DNA from: Nostoc sp. FACHB-110
GTDB taxonomy: Bacteria > Cyanobacteriota > Cyanobacteriia > Cyanobacteriales > Nostocaceae
Direction: 5' to 3'
NCBI RefSeq assembly: GCF_014697425.1
Contig: NZ_JACJRU010000001.1
Span: 186,001 to 250,000 of the forward strand
DNA length: 64,000 nt
Both the position numbers and the translations under genes were made by a program. The notes under the pieces are model-generated. The model was not told where the DNA came from. It ran no database searches and was given only the letters and a program-made list of their open reading frames with translations. Within the stretch, counting starts at the first letter, position 1. The number at the start of each line of letters is the position of its first letter. Below, piece by piece: positions 36,511 through 44,349 of the stretch.

Positions 36511-37563
36511 ATGCAATTAGAAGTAAATCTATTTACTGTCAATAAACGATTTCCGTTGACTATTAGTAGGGGGACAACGGCACAAACAACAAATGTATGG
36601 GTAAAGATTATTGAAGATGGTATTGAAGGCTGGGGTGAAGCATCACCATTTGGTGTAGGTAATTATGCCCAAAAAACAGAGCAAATTAAAGATGCTTTCG
36701 AGCAAGTTATACCATTATTACAATCATTCCACCCTTTGCAGAGGCAACAAGTTGAGCAGGTTTTAATCGAAAAACAAGTGCCTTCGTCGGTGCGGGCTGC
36801 TTTGGATATGGCTATGCACGATTGGCTAGGTAAGCGAGTCGGTTTACCACTGTGGCAAATTTGGGGATGCGATCGCCAAAACATTGTACCAACTTCAGTC
36901 ACAATCGGCATCAATTCCCCAGAAGGCGCGAGGGCTAGGGCGCGGGACTGGTTAAATTTTATCGATGTGCGGCTGTTTAAGGTGAAATTGGGTAGTCCTG
37001 ATGGAATTGAAGCAGATCGGCAAATGTTACTTGCTGTACAACAAGAAGCACCCCACTTAGAATTTTTTGTAGATGCTAACGGCGGTTGGAATTTAACCGA
37101 TGCGATTGAAATGTGCTATTTGCTGGCTGATATTGGTGTAAAGTATGTAGAACAGCCCTTAGCACGAGGTCAAGAAGCAAGTTTAGCTCAACTCAAACAA
37201 AAGTCACCTTTACCGATTTTTGTCGATGAAAGTTGCTTCACCAGCGTTGATATTCCCCATTTGGCAAACTGCGTAGATGGTATTAATATCAAACTGATGA
37301 AGTCAGGGGGCTTAACAGAAGCATTGCGAATGGTGCATACAGCGCGTGCATATAATTTACAAGTAATGTTTGGCTGCTATTCTGATAGTTCGCTAGCAAA
37401 CACAGCCGCAACACAGTTAGCACCACTAGCTGATTATTTAGATTTAGATAGTCACCTAAACTTAATTGATGACCCGTTTACAGGCGCATTTGTGAACGAG
37501 GGAAGAGTTTTACCAAACGATTTACCAGGCTTGGGAGTACAATACAGTGCGTTTGCCGCTTAA
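36511..37563 (+). CDS. dgcA: enolase-superfamily dipeptide epimerase / N-acetyl-D-Glu racemase-like
   Basis: The 350-residue protein has the complete catalytic set of the muconate-lactonizing/dipeptide-epimerase branch: FKVKLG (KxK base, about 155-160), FVDANGGW, EQPLA and FVDES (the three metal ligands), and NIKLMKSGG (opposite-face Lys). Family members include L-Ala-D/L-Glu epimerase and DgcA, which racemises N-acetyl-D-glutamate. The next gene overlaps by 17 bp and encodes a DUF1611/DgcN-like protein, which favours the DgcA reading. Peptidoglycan-derived D-amino acid recycling is the likely pathway. The gene symbol is by analogy. Confidence 0.85.
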   Translation: MQLEVNLFTVNKRFPLTISRGTTAQTTNVWVKIIEDGIEGWGEASPFGVGNYAQKTEQIKDAFEQVIPLLQSFHPLQRQQVEQVLIEKQVPSSVRAALDMAMHDWLGKRVGLPLWQIWGCDRQNIVPTSVTIGINSPEGARARARDWLNFIDVRLFKVKLGSPDGIEADRQMLLAVQQEAPHLEFFVDANGGWNLTDAIEMCYLLADIGVKYVEQPLARGQEASLAQLKQKSPLPIFVDESCFTSVDIPHLANCVDGINIKLMKSGGLTEALRMVHTARAYNLQVMFGCYSDSSLANTAATQLAPLADYLDLDSHLNLIDDPFTGAFVNEGRVLPNDLPGLGVQYSAFAA

Positions 37564-38599
37564 CCAAAAAATAGCTATTTTGCTGCATGATGGGGTAACT
37601 GGAACCCAAGGAAAAACGGGGTTGGCAATCTTACGCTACAGTGAAGCCCCCATCGTCGCAGTCATTGATAAGATTACTGCTGGCAGACCTTTGCCAGAAT
37701 TAACAGGGATCAAGCGTGATGTACCGATTGTCCCATCATTAGCAGCAGCTTTAGAGTACAAACCGGAAGTTTTAGTTATCGGGATTGCCCCCAAAGGTGG
37801 TGCTGTACCGGATGATTATTGGTTAGAAATTAAAGATGCCCTCAAAGCTGGAATGTCTTTAGTTAATGGTTTACATACACCATTAGCAACGATCGCAGAA
37901 TTAAATGCTCTCCTCAAGCCAGGACAAGTAATTTGGGATGTCCGCAAAGAACCACCAAACCTAAATGTAGCCAGTGGAATGGCGCGGAATCTTCCCTGTC
38001 GCCGGGTGTTGACTGTGGGAACGGATATGGCAATTGGCAAAATGTCTACCAGTTTAGAACTCCACTGGGCAGCAAAATTGCGGGGTTGGCGTTCTAAGTT
38101 TATCGCTACAGGTCAAACTGGTTTGATGTTAGAAGGTGACGGTATAGCTTTAGATGCTGTCAGGGTTGATTTTGCGGCGGGTGCTGTCGAACAAATCGTT
38201 ATGCGTTATGGTCGAGACTACGATATCCTCCATATTGAAGGGCAAGGTTCGCTGCTACATCCCGGTTCTACAGCTACCTTGCCCTTAATTCGCGGTTCTC
38301 AACCCACGCAACTGGTATTAGTACATCGCGCCGGACAAATCCATAACCGGAATAATCCCCATGTACCAATTCCACCGTTAACTAAAGTCATTCAAATGTA
38401 TGAATCTATTGCCAGTGCAGGGGGCGCATTTGGGAAAGTGCCTGTTGTGGGTATAGCTTTAAATACCGCTCACTTAGATGAATTGGCTGCCCAAGAAGCG
38501 ATCGCCCAAACTACCGCCGAAACAGGTCTAACCTGTATAGATCCAGTCAGATTTGGTGCTGGGTTGTTGTTAGATGCGGTTATGAAGTATGAAGTGTGA
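37547..38599 (+). CDS. dgcN: DUF1611 P-loop protein, DgcN-like
   Basis: The 350-residue protein has a Rossmann-like N-terminal domain (VLVIGIAPKGG, near 65-75) and a P-loop domain with GTDMAIGKMSTS (about 163-174), the arrangement of DUF1611. DgcN from this family acetylates D-glutamate, and DgcA then racemises the product. It starts at GTG 37547 inside the end of dgcA, so the two are translationally coupled. The last five codons (MKYEV, stop) are made of TGAAGTA/TGAAGTG heptamers of the STRR array that follows, so the C-terminus is not ancestral. Confidence 0.85.
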   Translation: MRLPLNQKIAILLHDGVTGTQGKTGLAILRYSEAPIVAVIDKITAGRPLPELTGIKRDVPIVPSLAAALEYKPEVLVIGIAPKGGAVPDDYWLEIKDALKAGMSLVNGLHTPLATIAELNALLKPGQVIWDVRKEPPNLNVASGMARNLPCRRVLTVGTDMAIGKMSTSLELHWAAKLRGWRSKFIATGQTGLMLEGDGIALDAVRVDFAAGAVEQIVMRYGRDYDILHIEGQGSLLHPGSTATLPLIRGSQPTQLVLVHRAGQIHNRNNPHVPIPPLTKVIQMYESIASAGGAFGKVPVVGIALNTAHLDELAAQEAIAQTTAETGLTCIDPVRFGAGLLLDAVMKYEV

Positions 38600-38659
38600 A
38601 GTATGAAGTATGAAGTGTGAAGTGTGAAGTGTGAAGTGTGAAGTGTGAAGTGTGAAGTA
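38583..38659 (+). repeat. STRR heptamer array, 11 units TGAAGT(G/A)
   Basis: Eleven uninterrupted 7-bp units alternate between TGAAGTG and TGAAGTA and then run into TGAAATTT. The array begins inside the last codons of the DUF1611 gene. Its mirror image lies at 39315-39419, so the two arrays bracket the cold-shock-domain gene. Confidence 0.95.
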
Positions 38660-38739
38660 TGAAATTTTACACTTCTATTGAGATCAAAGATCCTATTTTT
38701 GGGAAAACTACCAAATAGGCATCACCTTGAAACTGTTGT

Positions 38740-39267
38740 ATGAAAACTGCTTTACACAGAGGGAAACTAACAACTTGGAAGGATGATAAAGGTTTTGGCT
38801 TTATCAAACCCGATGGTGGTGGTAAAGAGGTTTTCTTACATATTAGTGCTTTGAAAGGAGCAGGTCGTCGCCCAAAGCTTGGAGATACCATTCTCTACGA
38901 GCAATTTGTTGAATCTAATGGCAAGATACGTGCTACCAAAGCCTCTATTCAAGGTGTTGTACCTCAAGCTTCGTCAATTAAGAGACACAAAACAAAAGGT
39001 GGAGCACTCAAAATTGGTGTTGGAGTCGTAAGTTTAGCTGCTATTGCTCTGTTTACTCGTAGTCCTTTTCCTTCACCAATTACATCTATTATGCAGCCGG
39101 GATGTATGATTAAAGGCAATATTGCAATTGGAACAGGAAACAAGTTATATCATCTTCCAGGTATGGAAGATTATGGATCAACTATTATTGATCCATTGAA
39201 GGGAGAGAGGTGGTTTTGTACAGAGAAAGAAGCGATCGCATCTGGTTGGCGTAAAGCACCAAGGTAG
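38740..39267 (+). CDS. cold-shock-domain membrane protein with sunset-type C-terminus
   Basis: The 175-residue protein starts with a cold shock domain (about 5-72): GKLTTWKDDKGFGFIKP holds RNP1 (KGFGFI) and EVFLHIS holds RNP2, so it should bind single-stranded nucleic acid. A basic linker and one hydrophobic helix (about 87-103) follow. The tail from Cys117 (CMIKGNIAIGTGNKLYHLPG...GERWFC...AIASGWR) looks like the small cysteine-paired sunset/Excalibur-like domain found on the outer side of membrane or secreted nucleases. The order RNA-binding domain, membrane helix, outside tail is odd. It lies between mirror-image STRR arrays. Confidence 0.85.
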   Translation: MKTALHRGKLTTWKDDKGFGFIKPDGGGKEVFLHISALKGAGRRPKLGDTILYEQFVESNGKIRATKASIQGVVPQASSIKRHKTKGGALKIGVGVVSLAAIALFTRSPFPSPITSIMQPGCMIKGNIAIGTGNKLYHLPGMEDYGSTIIDPLKGERWFCTEKEAIASGWRKAPR

Positions 39268-39314
39268 ACACAGCAACCCAACACATCATAGCTACAGGCT
39301 GCCCTCAAATTTCA

Positions 39315-39419
39315 TACTTCACACTTCACACTTCACACTTCATACTTCATACTTCATACTTCACACTTCACACTTCACACTTCATACTTCACACTTCACA
39401 CTTCATACTTCACACTTCG
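39315..39419 (-). repeat. STRR heptamer array, 15 units (T/C)ACTTCA
   Basis: Fifteen 7-bp units, the last with one changed base, are the reverse complement of the 38583-38659 array. The array starts after AAATTTCA, the mirror of the way the first array ends. Its far end supplies the last codons of the minus-strand Fur-family gene. Confidence 0.95.
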
Positions 39420-39834
39420 TTTGACAGCGATCGCAAATTCCCTGCACAGTCACTTCATAGCGTTCGGCTTTCAATCCCGAGCGCAATTTATTTACGTCTA
39501 TACACTGAAATGTATCCCAACTGATGTCTTCAATTGCACCACAACAAGTGCAACGGAAATGATGATGTGGCCCAACATTGGCATCATAACGAGAAACGCC
39601 TTCTTCTAGCAGCACTTCTCTTACCAAACCAACCTCACGTAATGCTTGCAAAGCAGCATAAACTGTTGCCTGGGATGAAGTCGGCGCATCCTGATTCAAG
39701 TTTGTCAAAATTTGATCGACAGTAGGATGGTCTTCTCTTCCTAGCAGATTCGCATATACCGCGAAGCGTTGGGGAGTCACTCGCAATCCTTTGCTTTTGA
39801 GTGTTTTGACAATCTCATCAGCTTTTTGCTGCAT
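39403..39834 (-). CDS. Fur-family metalloregulator (PerR-like)
   Basis: The 143-residue protein has the Fur winged helix (GLRVTPQRFAVYANLLGREDHPTVDQI, SQATVYAALQALREVGLVRE) and the dimer domain with HHHFRCTCCGAIED and ICDRCQ, the two CxxC pairs of a structural zinc site. The sequence is closer to peroxide sensors of the PerR type than to Fur or Zur, but this cannot be settled by eye. The last residues (KCEV, stop) are encoded by STRR heptamers, so the normal C-terminus was replaced. Confidence 0.88.
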   Translation of the reverse strand: MQQKADEIVKTLKSKGLRVTPQRFAVYANLLGREDHPTVDQILTNLNQDAPTSSQATVYAALQALREVGLVREVLLEEGVSRYDANVGPHHHFRCTCCGAIEDISWDTFQCIDVNKLRSGLKAERYEVTVQGICDRCQTKCEV

Positions 39835-40140
39835 AGCATTTACTTGGCTTACATTAACAAACTTAGACCATTATTATAACGTTTCTCCTCTCAGTAATTT
39901 CCTTTTTAAGGAATAATAAGCTTAAACAAGTATTTATTACTATTTGCTAACTCTGAAATTATAATTATTCTGATTTAAAAAAGCTGTATGTAGATGAAAA
40001 TATTTTGAAAGCATAAGTACGAGGAACACAAATCCTTTTATACAGCCTCCTACGGTAAAAGAATAGCGATCGCTCTATGCGGATGAGGCCTGTTGCTCAT
40101 AGCATTAAAACAACACCCCTTTGCATAAGTGATACCCAGC
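39835..40140. other. divergent region between Fur-type gene and M48 protease
   Basis: About 300 bp, AT-rich, with no gene. A partial PerR-box-like sequence, TTATAATTATTCTGA (39959-39973), matches 11 leading bases of the TTATAATnATTATAA consensus, but the second half is poor. I treat it only as something to test. Confidence 0.4.
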
Positions 40141-41739
40141 ATGAAACGCACGAGGAAGTCTCTGCTGCTAGCCTTGAGTTGGATATTGTTGTCAGTTGGC
40201 ACATCAGTTTTAATTATTCTGACGCAACCAATTGCACCAGTTCCAGCACAAGAACCACCGACGACGACAACGGTAGAAACCACAGAAACTCCAAAGCCAA
40301 CCGACGAACCAGACAACCCAACAGCCACCGAACCAAAAAAACCAGATGCAGTAGAAGAACCTGCACCCACTCCAGAAGAAATCGCTCGTCAACAGAAGTT
40401 TATTGAAGCAGACAAGCTATACCTGGCTGGAAATATTGCCGAAGCAGAAAAACTCTATCGTGAAGTCAAAACACCATTTGCCACAACAGATACACCAACT
40501 CAAGAACGTAAACCAGCTATTGTTGATCCCACACTACTATCGCCAGGGGGTAAAGTTTATTGGCGAGAAGGTGAAGCTGGAATTGCGGCTAAATTGCAAA
40601 CCAGAACTTTAGTAGCACTGAAACTATTAGTAGAAAATAATCCAGAATTTATTCCTGGTCATATTCGCTATGCCGAAGCTCTCAAACAATATAATCACCC
40701 CAAAGAAGCTTTAGATATTTTAGAACGAGCATCGTCACTTTATCCCGACCAACCAGATTTAATTAGAGCTAGAGTCACAGCACTGGCTGATGAAAAAAAA
40801 TGGATGGAAGCATCTTTAGCTGCGCGTCAGTTTGCCATGCTTTACCCTAACGATCCCCAAGCAGGAGAATTTACCCAATTAGCAGACCAAAATCTGAAAC
40901 GCTACAAATCTCACATCAGATCGGAAATTCGCGGTAACACCATAGCTAATATCATCACAGGTGCATTGGGTTATGCCGTCACTGGTAGCTTGTTGGGGCC
41001 GTTTTCTGCTTTAGACTCCACCATCTTGCTGCTGCAAGGTGAAGGTACAGTGGGTGAGTCGGTGGCCAAACAAGCTAAAAAACAACTGCCTTTAGTTAAA
41101 GACGAAGAAGTGTTAGCTTACGTTAACGAAATTGGGCAAAAATTGGTCAAGGTTTCCGGACGCAACGAATTTAAATACGAATTTTTTGTGATTTCCGAAG
41201 AGGAACTTAATGCTTTTGCCCTACCTGGCGGTAAAGTTTTTATTAATGCAGGTGCGATCGCTAAAAGTAACTCCGAAGCCGAACTTGCTGGATTAATCGG
41301 CCATGAATTATCCCACGTAGTTTTATCCCACGGTTTTCAACTAATTACCCAAGGCAACTTAATTTCTAACGTTACCCAATACTTGCCTTTAGGTGGCACA
41401 GTTGGTCAACTTTTTGCCCTTAGTTATAGTCGGGACATGGAACGTCAAGCCGACACCCTGGGGACACGTTTGATTGTGGCTAGCGGCTATGCTGCTGATG
41501 GGTTACGTAACTTAATGGTGACATTAGAAAAGCAAAATAAAAATGCTCCACCTACTTGGTTATCATCACACCCTGGCGGTAAAGAACGAGTCAGTTATCT
41601 AGAAAACCTGATTACCCGTGGTAACTATAATCGCTACACCTATGAAGGGGTGGAACACCACACTCAGATTCAAGCAAAAGTTAAAAAAATCCTCAAAGAG
41701 AAAAAAGAGCAAGAAGACAAAAAGCATCATTCTGAGTGA
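40141..41739 (+). CDS. M48-family metalloprotease with TPR-like region
   Basis: The 532-residue protein has an N-terminal signal/membrane helix (LLLALSWILLSVGTSVLIIL), a Pro/Thr/Glu-rich linker (about 38-80), and TPR-like helices (about 85-250). The peptidase domain follows, with HELSHVVLSH (zinc-binding HExxH, first His 388) and the third ligand in SRDMERQADTLG. It resembles the BepA/LoiP group that checks outer-membrane or periplasmic proteins. ATG 40141 places the basic KRTRK right before the helix, so it is preferred to the in-frame GTG at 40129. Confidence 0.92.
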   Translation: MKRTRKSLLLALSWILLSVGTSVLIILTQPIAPVPAQEPPTTTTVETTETPKPTDEPDNPTATEPKKPDAVEEPAPTPEEIARQQKFIEADKLYLAGNIAEAEKLYREVKTPFATTDTPTQERKPAIVDPTLLSPGGKVYWREGEAGIAAKLQTRTLVALKLLVENNPEFIPGHIRYAEALKQYNHPKEALDILERASSLYPDQPDLIRARVTALADEKKWMEASLAARQFAMLYPNDPQAGEFTQLADQNLKRYKSHIRSEIRGNTIANIITGALGYAVTGSLLGPFSALDSTILLLQGEGTVGESVAKQAKKQLPLVKDEEVLAYVNEIGQKLVKVSGRNEFKYEFFVISEEELNAFALPGGKVFINAGAIAKSNSEAELAGLIGHELSHVVLSHGFQLITQGNLISNVTQYLPLGGTVGQLFALSYSRDMERQADTLGTRLIVASGYAADGLRNLMVTLEKQNKNAPPTWLSSHPGGKERVSYLENLITRGNYNRYTYEGVEHHTQIQAKVKKILKEKKEQEDKKHHSE

Positions 41740-41808
41740 ATCAAAACCCAAAATTTTTGCGTCACTGTAAATATAGCTGTCTAGTGTCTTTGTTGTAGAG
41801 GAGCATTT

Positions 41809-42603
41809 ATGAAATTAAAACCCTTGAAATTATTATGTTTGAGTGGCTTAGGTTTATCTTTATTTTTAGGTAATTCCGCCGCTTTTGCTCAAGTTAACGA
41901 TGGCGGTGGTATCGTTGTACCCACCACTTCTGACCCTTCAGATTCATCAATTCCTGTGGATACATCAACAGGTGTACCCACTTCATCTAATGGCACTGTC
42001 GTTGGTGATAATAGGTTTGTCTGTCAAAATGACAATGGTCAGTATGTCGTGATGTATCAGCCCGAAAGTCAACCAGGAAGATTCTTTCGTTGGGCAGCAC
42101 CAACAAGTTTAGGCGGTGGTTGGGATGCTTACAAACGCTGTCTGACCATTGCTCAACGCTTAGAACAATATCGTCCTGACGGCTTGCAAGAACTTCAGAC
42201 AGGTTTTTTGAATAACGAAAACATTGTTTGTGTGACTACCGAGGCTAACCCTAGCTGCCGCATTGTGCTAACAGTCCCACGCAACAAAGACCCTTATACT
42301 GTCCGCAATAGTATTTTTCAAAACTTAATTTCTGCCGATGATGGTCAACAAACTACGGCGGTAAACACTTATCGCAACAGTGGTAGCGGCGTAGATGAAA
42401 TCTACAATCTAGGTCGCACAATATTAGGTGGTAGTCGTAATCAACAAGTGAGCGCATCTAGAAGTGGAATTAATCTTAAACCATTCCTCGATCGCAAAGA
42501 TGGTGGCACTGGTACAAAATTAAAAAATGGTGTGGCAATTCGCCGTCAATCTCCGAATCAATCTCAAGGTCGGACTATTCTAAATCCTGGTAAATTCCGT
42601 TAA
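41809..42603 (+). CDS. COP23-domain secreted protein
   Basis: The 264-residue protein has a signal peptide (about 1-27, LSLFLGNSAAFAQ) and a COP23 domain (about 63-185): RFVCQNDNGQYVVMYQ, RFFRWAAPTSLGGGWDAYKRC and IVCVTTEANPSCRIVLTV, with four cysteines spaced as in the family. COP23 was named from a circadian oscillating membrane protein of Cyanothece; its biochemical role is unknown. The C-terminal 75 residues are basic and low in complexity. A hairpin follows the stop codon. Confidence 0.88.
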   Translation: MKLKPLKLLCLSGLGLSLFLGNSAAFAQVNDGGGIVVPTTSDPSDSSIPVDTSTGVPTSSNGTVVGDNRFVCQNDNGQYVVMYQPESQPGRFFRWAAPTSLGGGWDAYKRCLTIAQRLEQYRPDGLQELQTGFLNNENIVCVTTEANPSCRIVLTVPRNKDPYTVRNSIFQNLISADDGQQTTAVNTYRNSGSGVDEIYNLGRTILGGSRNQQVSASRSGINLKPFLDRKDGGTGTKLKNGVAIRRQSPNQSQGRTILNPGKFR

Positions 42604-42631
42604 TCAGGTTTAAGAGGTACAGAAAAATTCC

Positions 42632-42662
42632 AAAGCAATCACAGAGACTATGTGATTGCTTT
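42632..42662 (+). terminator. hairpin after the COP23 gene
   Basis: AAAGCAATCACA pairs perfectly with TGTGATTGCTTT over a 7-base loop, 28 bp after the stop codon. The T tract is short, so termination may be weak. Confidence 0.6.
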
Positions 42663-42740
42663 ACACTGACATGATATAAATAGTTTTGGGCGTTGCATAA
42701 ATGCGGGATGAAATCATAAAATTCAACTTTTAAAACTCTT

Positions 42741-42818
42741 GCTCTTTGCGCCTTTGCGCGGCAGTCGCTTCAAGTCGGGAAACCCGCCCAACGCGCTGCC
42801 TTGCCTTTGCGTGAGACA
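42741..42818. repeat. dispersed repeat interrupted by a nested palindromic insert
   Basis: The family sequence CTCTTTGCGCCTTTGCG is split from TGAGACAAAAAT by about 53 bp. GCCTTTGCG occurs on both sides of the insert (42750-42758 and 42803-42811), like a target duplication. The insert starts CGGCAG and ends CTGCC and can fold on itself. The rest of the 42604-43021 gap shows no gene. Confidence 0.6.
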
Positions 42819-43021
42819 AAAATCATCCCCGTAATCAGCAACGCCAAATAGTTGTGTAATACAATGCGATCGCCAAAAAATTATCTCCAGATACTCAATG
42901 GCATACTGGAGAAATAGTGGTAAATCTTGCCCCTGATTCATTGTTCCTTGCCTAGCTGGTTTTGTTGCAGGTATAATTACAACTCAGCTTTAAGTAGTTT
43001 CAACAGCTTGTAAATCTGGAG

Positions 43022-43786
43022 TTACTTGGCATTTTGTAAATTTTGTTTGCGGCGTTGGTATAAGAAAATACCACCTACTGCCAGCATTCCTAAAGTTACG
43101 CTAGGTTCAGGAGTCGATTGAAACTTACCAGAACCGAGATGAAATGTGTGGTTATCAGATTCAAAACCACCACCCCCAACTTGGGAAAGCTTGATTTCAT
43201 CAAAGTTATCAGATGTGCCGGTGGAGGAAAACTCAAAGAAGCCATTCTTTTGGTTACTCATGTTGATACCGACAACGGTAGCAATATCGTTTAATTGCTG
43301 GTAGTCCCATTTTGCAACAGTTACTCCACCTTTAAGGAGTTCAAAGGTGTTACCACCACTTAAAGCACCTGCATCAAGACCAAAATAATTGAAAACACCA
43401 CCATTTTTAGCTTTGATACTGACAGAGTTACCGTCAAATACTGCTAAATATTTGCTTTGGTTAACATCTCCAGCTACACCAGCAGGCGCCCATTGATCGT
43501 TAAAAATACCTGTACTCCCTGCTGAAGTTGAATAATTACCTTGAGAAAAGGTGTAATCTACTAGACTGTTGCCTTTAAAACTTTTGTCATTAACATTATT
43601 GAAGTCAATAGTAACGAAATTACTATTGTTGACATTCTGAGAAAAAGCACCTTCATGAACGTTAGATGTCCGATTAGCACCAGGGGTGTAATTCAAGCTA
43701 ATAGCATGGGCAGAACCAGCATAAGCCACAGAAGCGATCGCAGATGCAGAAAGAGCCGCAAAACACGCCAATTTTTTGATAAACAT
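43022..43786 (-). CDS. PEP-CTERM exported protein
   Basis: The 254-residue protein has a signal peptide (about 1-28, SASAIASVAYAGSAHA) and a typical PEP-CTERM end: PEPSVTLGMLAVGGIFLYQRRKQ, that is a PEP motif, a hydrophobic helix and basic residues. Exosortase cuts such tails and the protein is sent to the surface or matrix. The body is Asn/Gly/Ser-rich and beta-like (about 30-225) with no named domain that I can see. It is transcribed alone, opposite to its neighbours. Confidence 0.88.
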   Translation of the reverse strand: MFIKKLACFAALSASAIASVAYAGSAHAISLNYTPGANRTSNVHEGAFSQNVNNSNFVTIDFNNVNDKSFKGNSLVDYTFSQGNYSTSAGSTGIFNDQWAPAGVAGDVNQSKYLAVFDGNSVSIKAKNGGVFNYFGLDAGALSGGNTFELLKGGVTVAKWDYQQLNDIATVVGINMSNQKNGFFEFSSTGTSDNFDEIKLSQVGGGGFESDNHTFHLGSGKFQSTPEPSVTLGMLAVGGIFLYQRRKQNLQNAK

Positions 43787-44349
43787 TATTGAACCTTTCC
43801 ACGATTGGTGTTTGATAAGTCAATTGTGGAATTTATTTCTTATAAGAAGAAGGATGTAATTACTATATTTTTATCAATATGTTAAAGGAAGACTTTAGTA
43901 TTATTTTTGGTATTTTTTAACTAGAAAAATAGTGTAATTACCTAACAATATATAAAAAACCTTCACAAAATCATAAATTTGGGATGAAATAACTTATGTA
44001 AATTAAAAATCTTGTGTTTAAGATAGCTGGGAATTAAAGAATAGATAAAACTGACTGCCCTACACATCTACATCTATATGACGTTTTGGGCTATGGTTTT
44101 TATAAAAGATGTTAATAGCTAGAAAGTAATACACTCATAACCACCTGCTCTTCCTTTTGATGGTGAAATTTTACCTAACTTAACCTTTTGCTAGGTATTT
44201 CTTAATCTAGCTGGGATAGCGTGAAGCACTGAATCCAAAATTAATCCCAATTGGCGATCGCACCAACTGCAAGGTATATCTTTGTAGTTTAGATGATGTG
44301 GCGATCGCCCTACCTATACGCAAAGCAGAGAGTTTAAGTTTTACAATCT
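43787..44349. other. 563-bp divergent regulatory region
   Basis: This separates the PEP-CTERM gene and the giant phosphatase gene. It is AT-rich with HIP1 octamers near 44254 and 44301. Pho-box-like tandem units at 44168-44208 are the notable feature. I see no gene or structured RNA. Confidence 0.6.
44168..44208 (+). promoter_or_regulatory. Pho-box-like tandem repeats
   Basis: Four 8-bp units are spaced by 3 bp: ATTTTACC, CTTAACCT (44179-44186), GCTAGGTA and CTTAATCT (44201-44208). The second and fourth match the cyanobacterial PhoB/SphR box unit PyTTAAPyPy(T/A) exactly and keep the 11-bp period. It lies about 140 bp before the start of a protein full of phosphate-releasing domains. Confidence 0.6.

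Noticed and set aside
38583-39419. Repeat arrays as CRISPR
   Set aside because: The units are 7 bp with no spacers and no cas genes nearby; these are STRR arrays.
39959-39973. PerR box upstream of the Fur-type gene
   Set aside because: Only the first half fits the consensus; AT-rich DNA gives such matches by chance.
40077-40612. Overlapping open frames on both strands at the start of the M48 gene
   Set aside because: They are out-of-frame readings of the Pro/Thr/Glu-rich linker of the protease gene.
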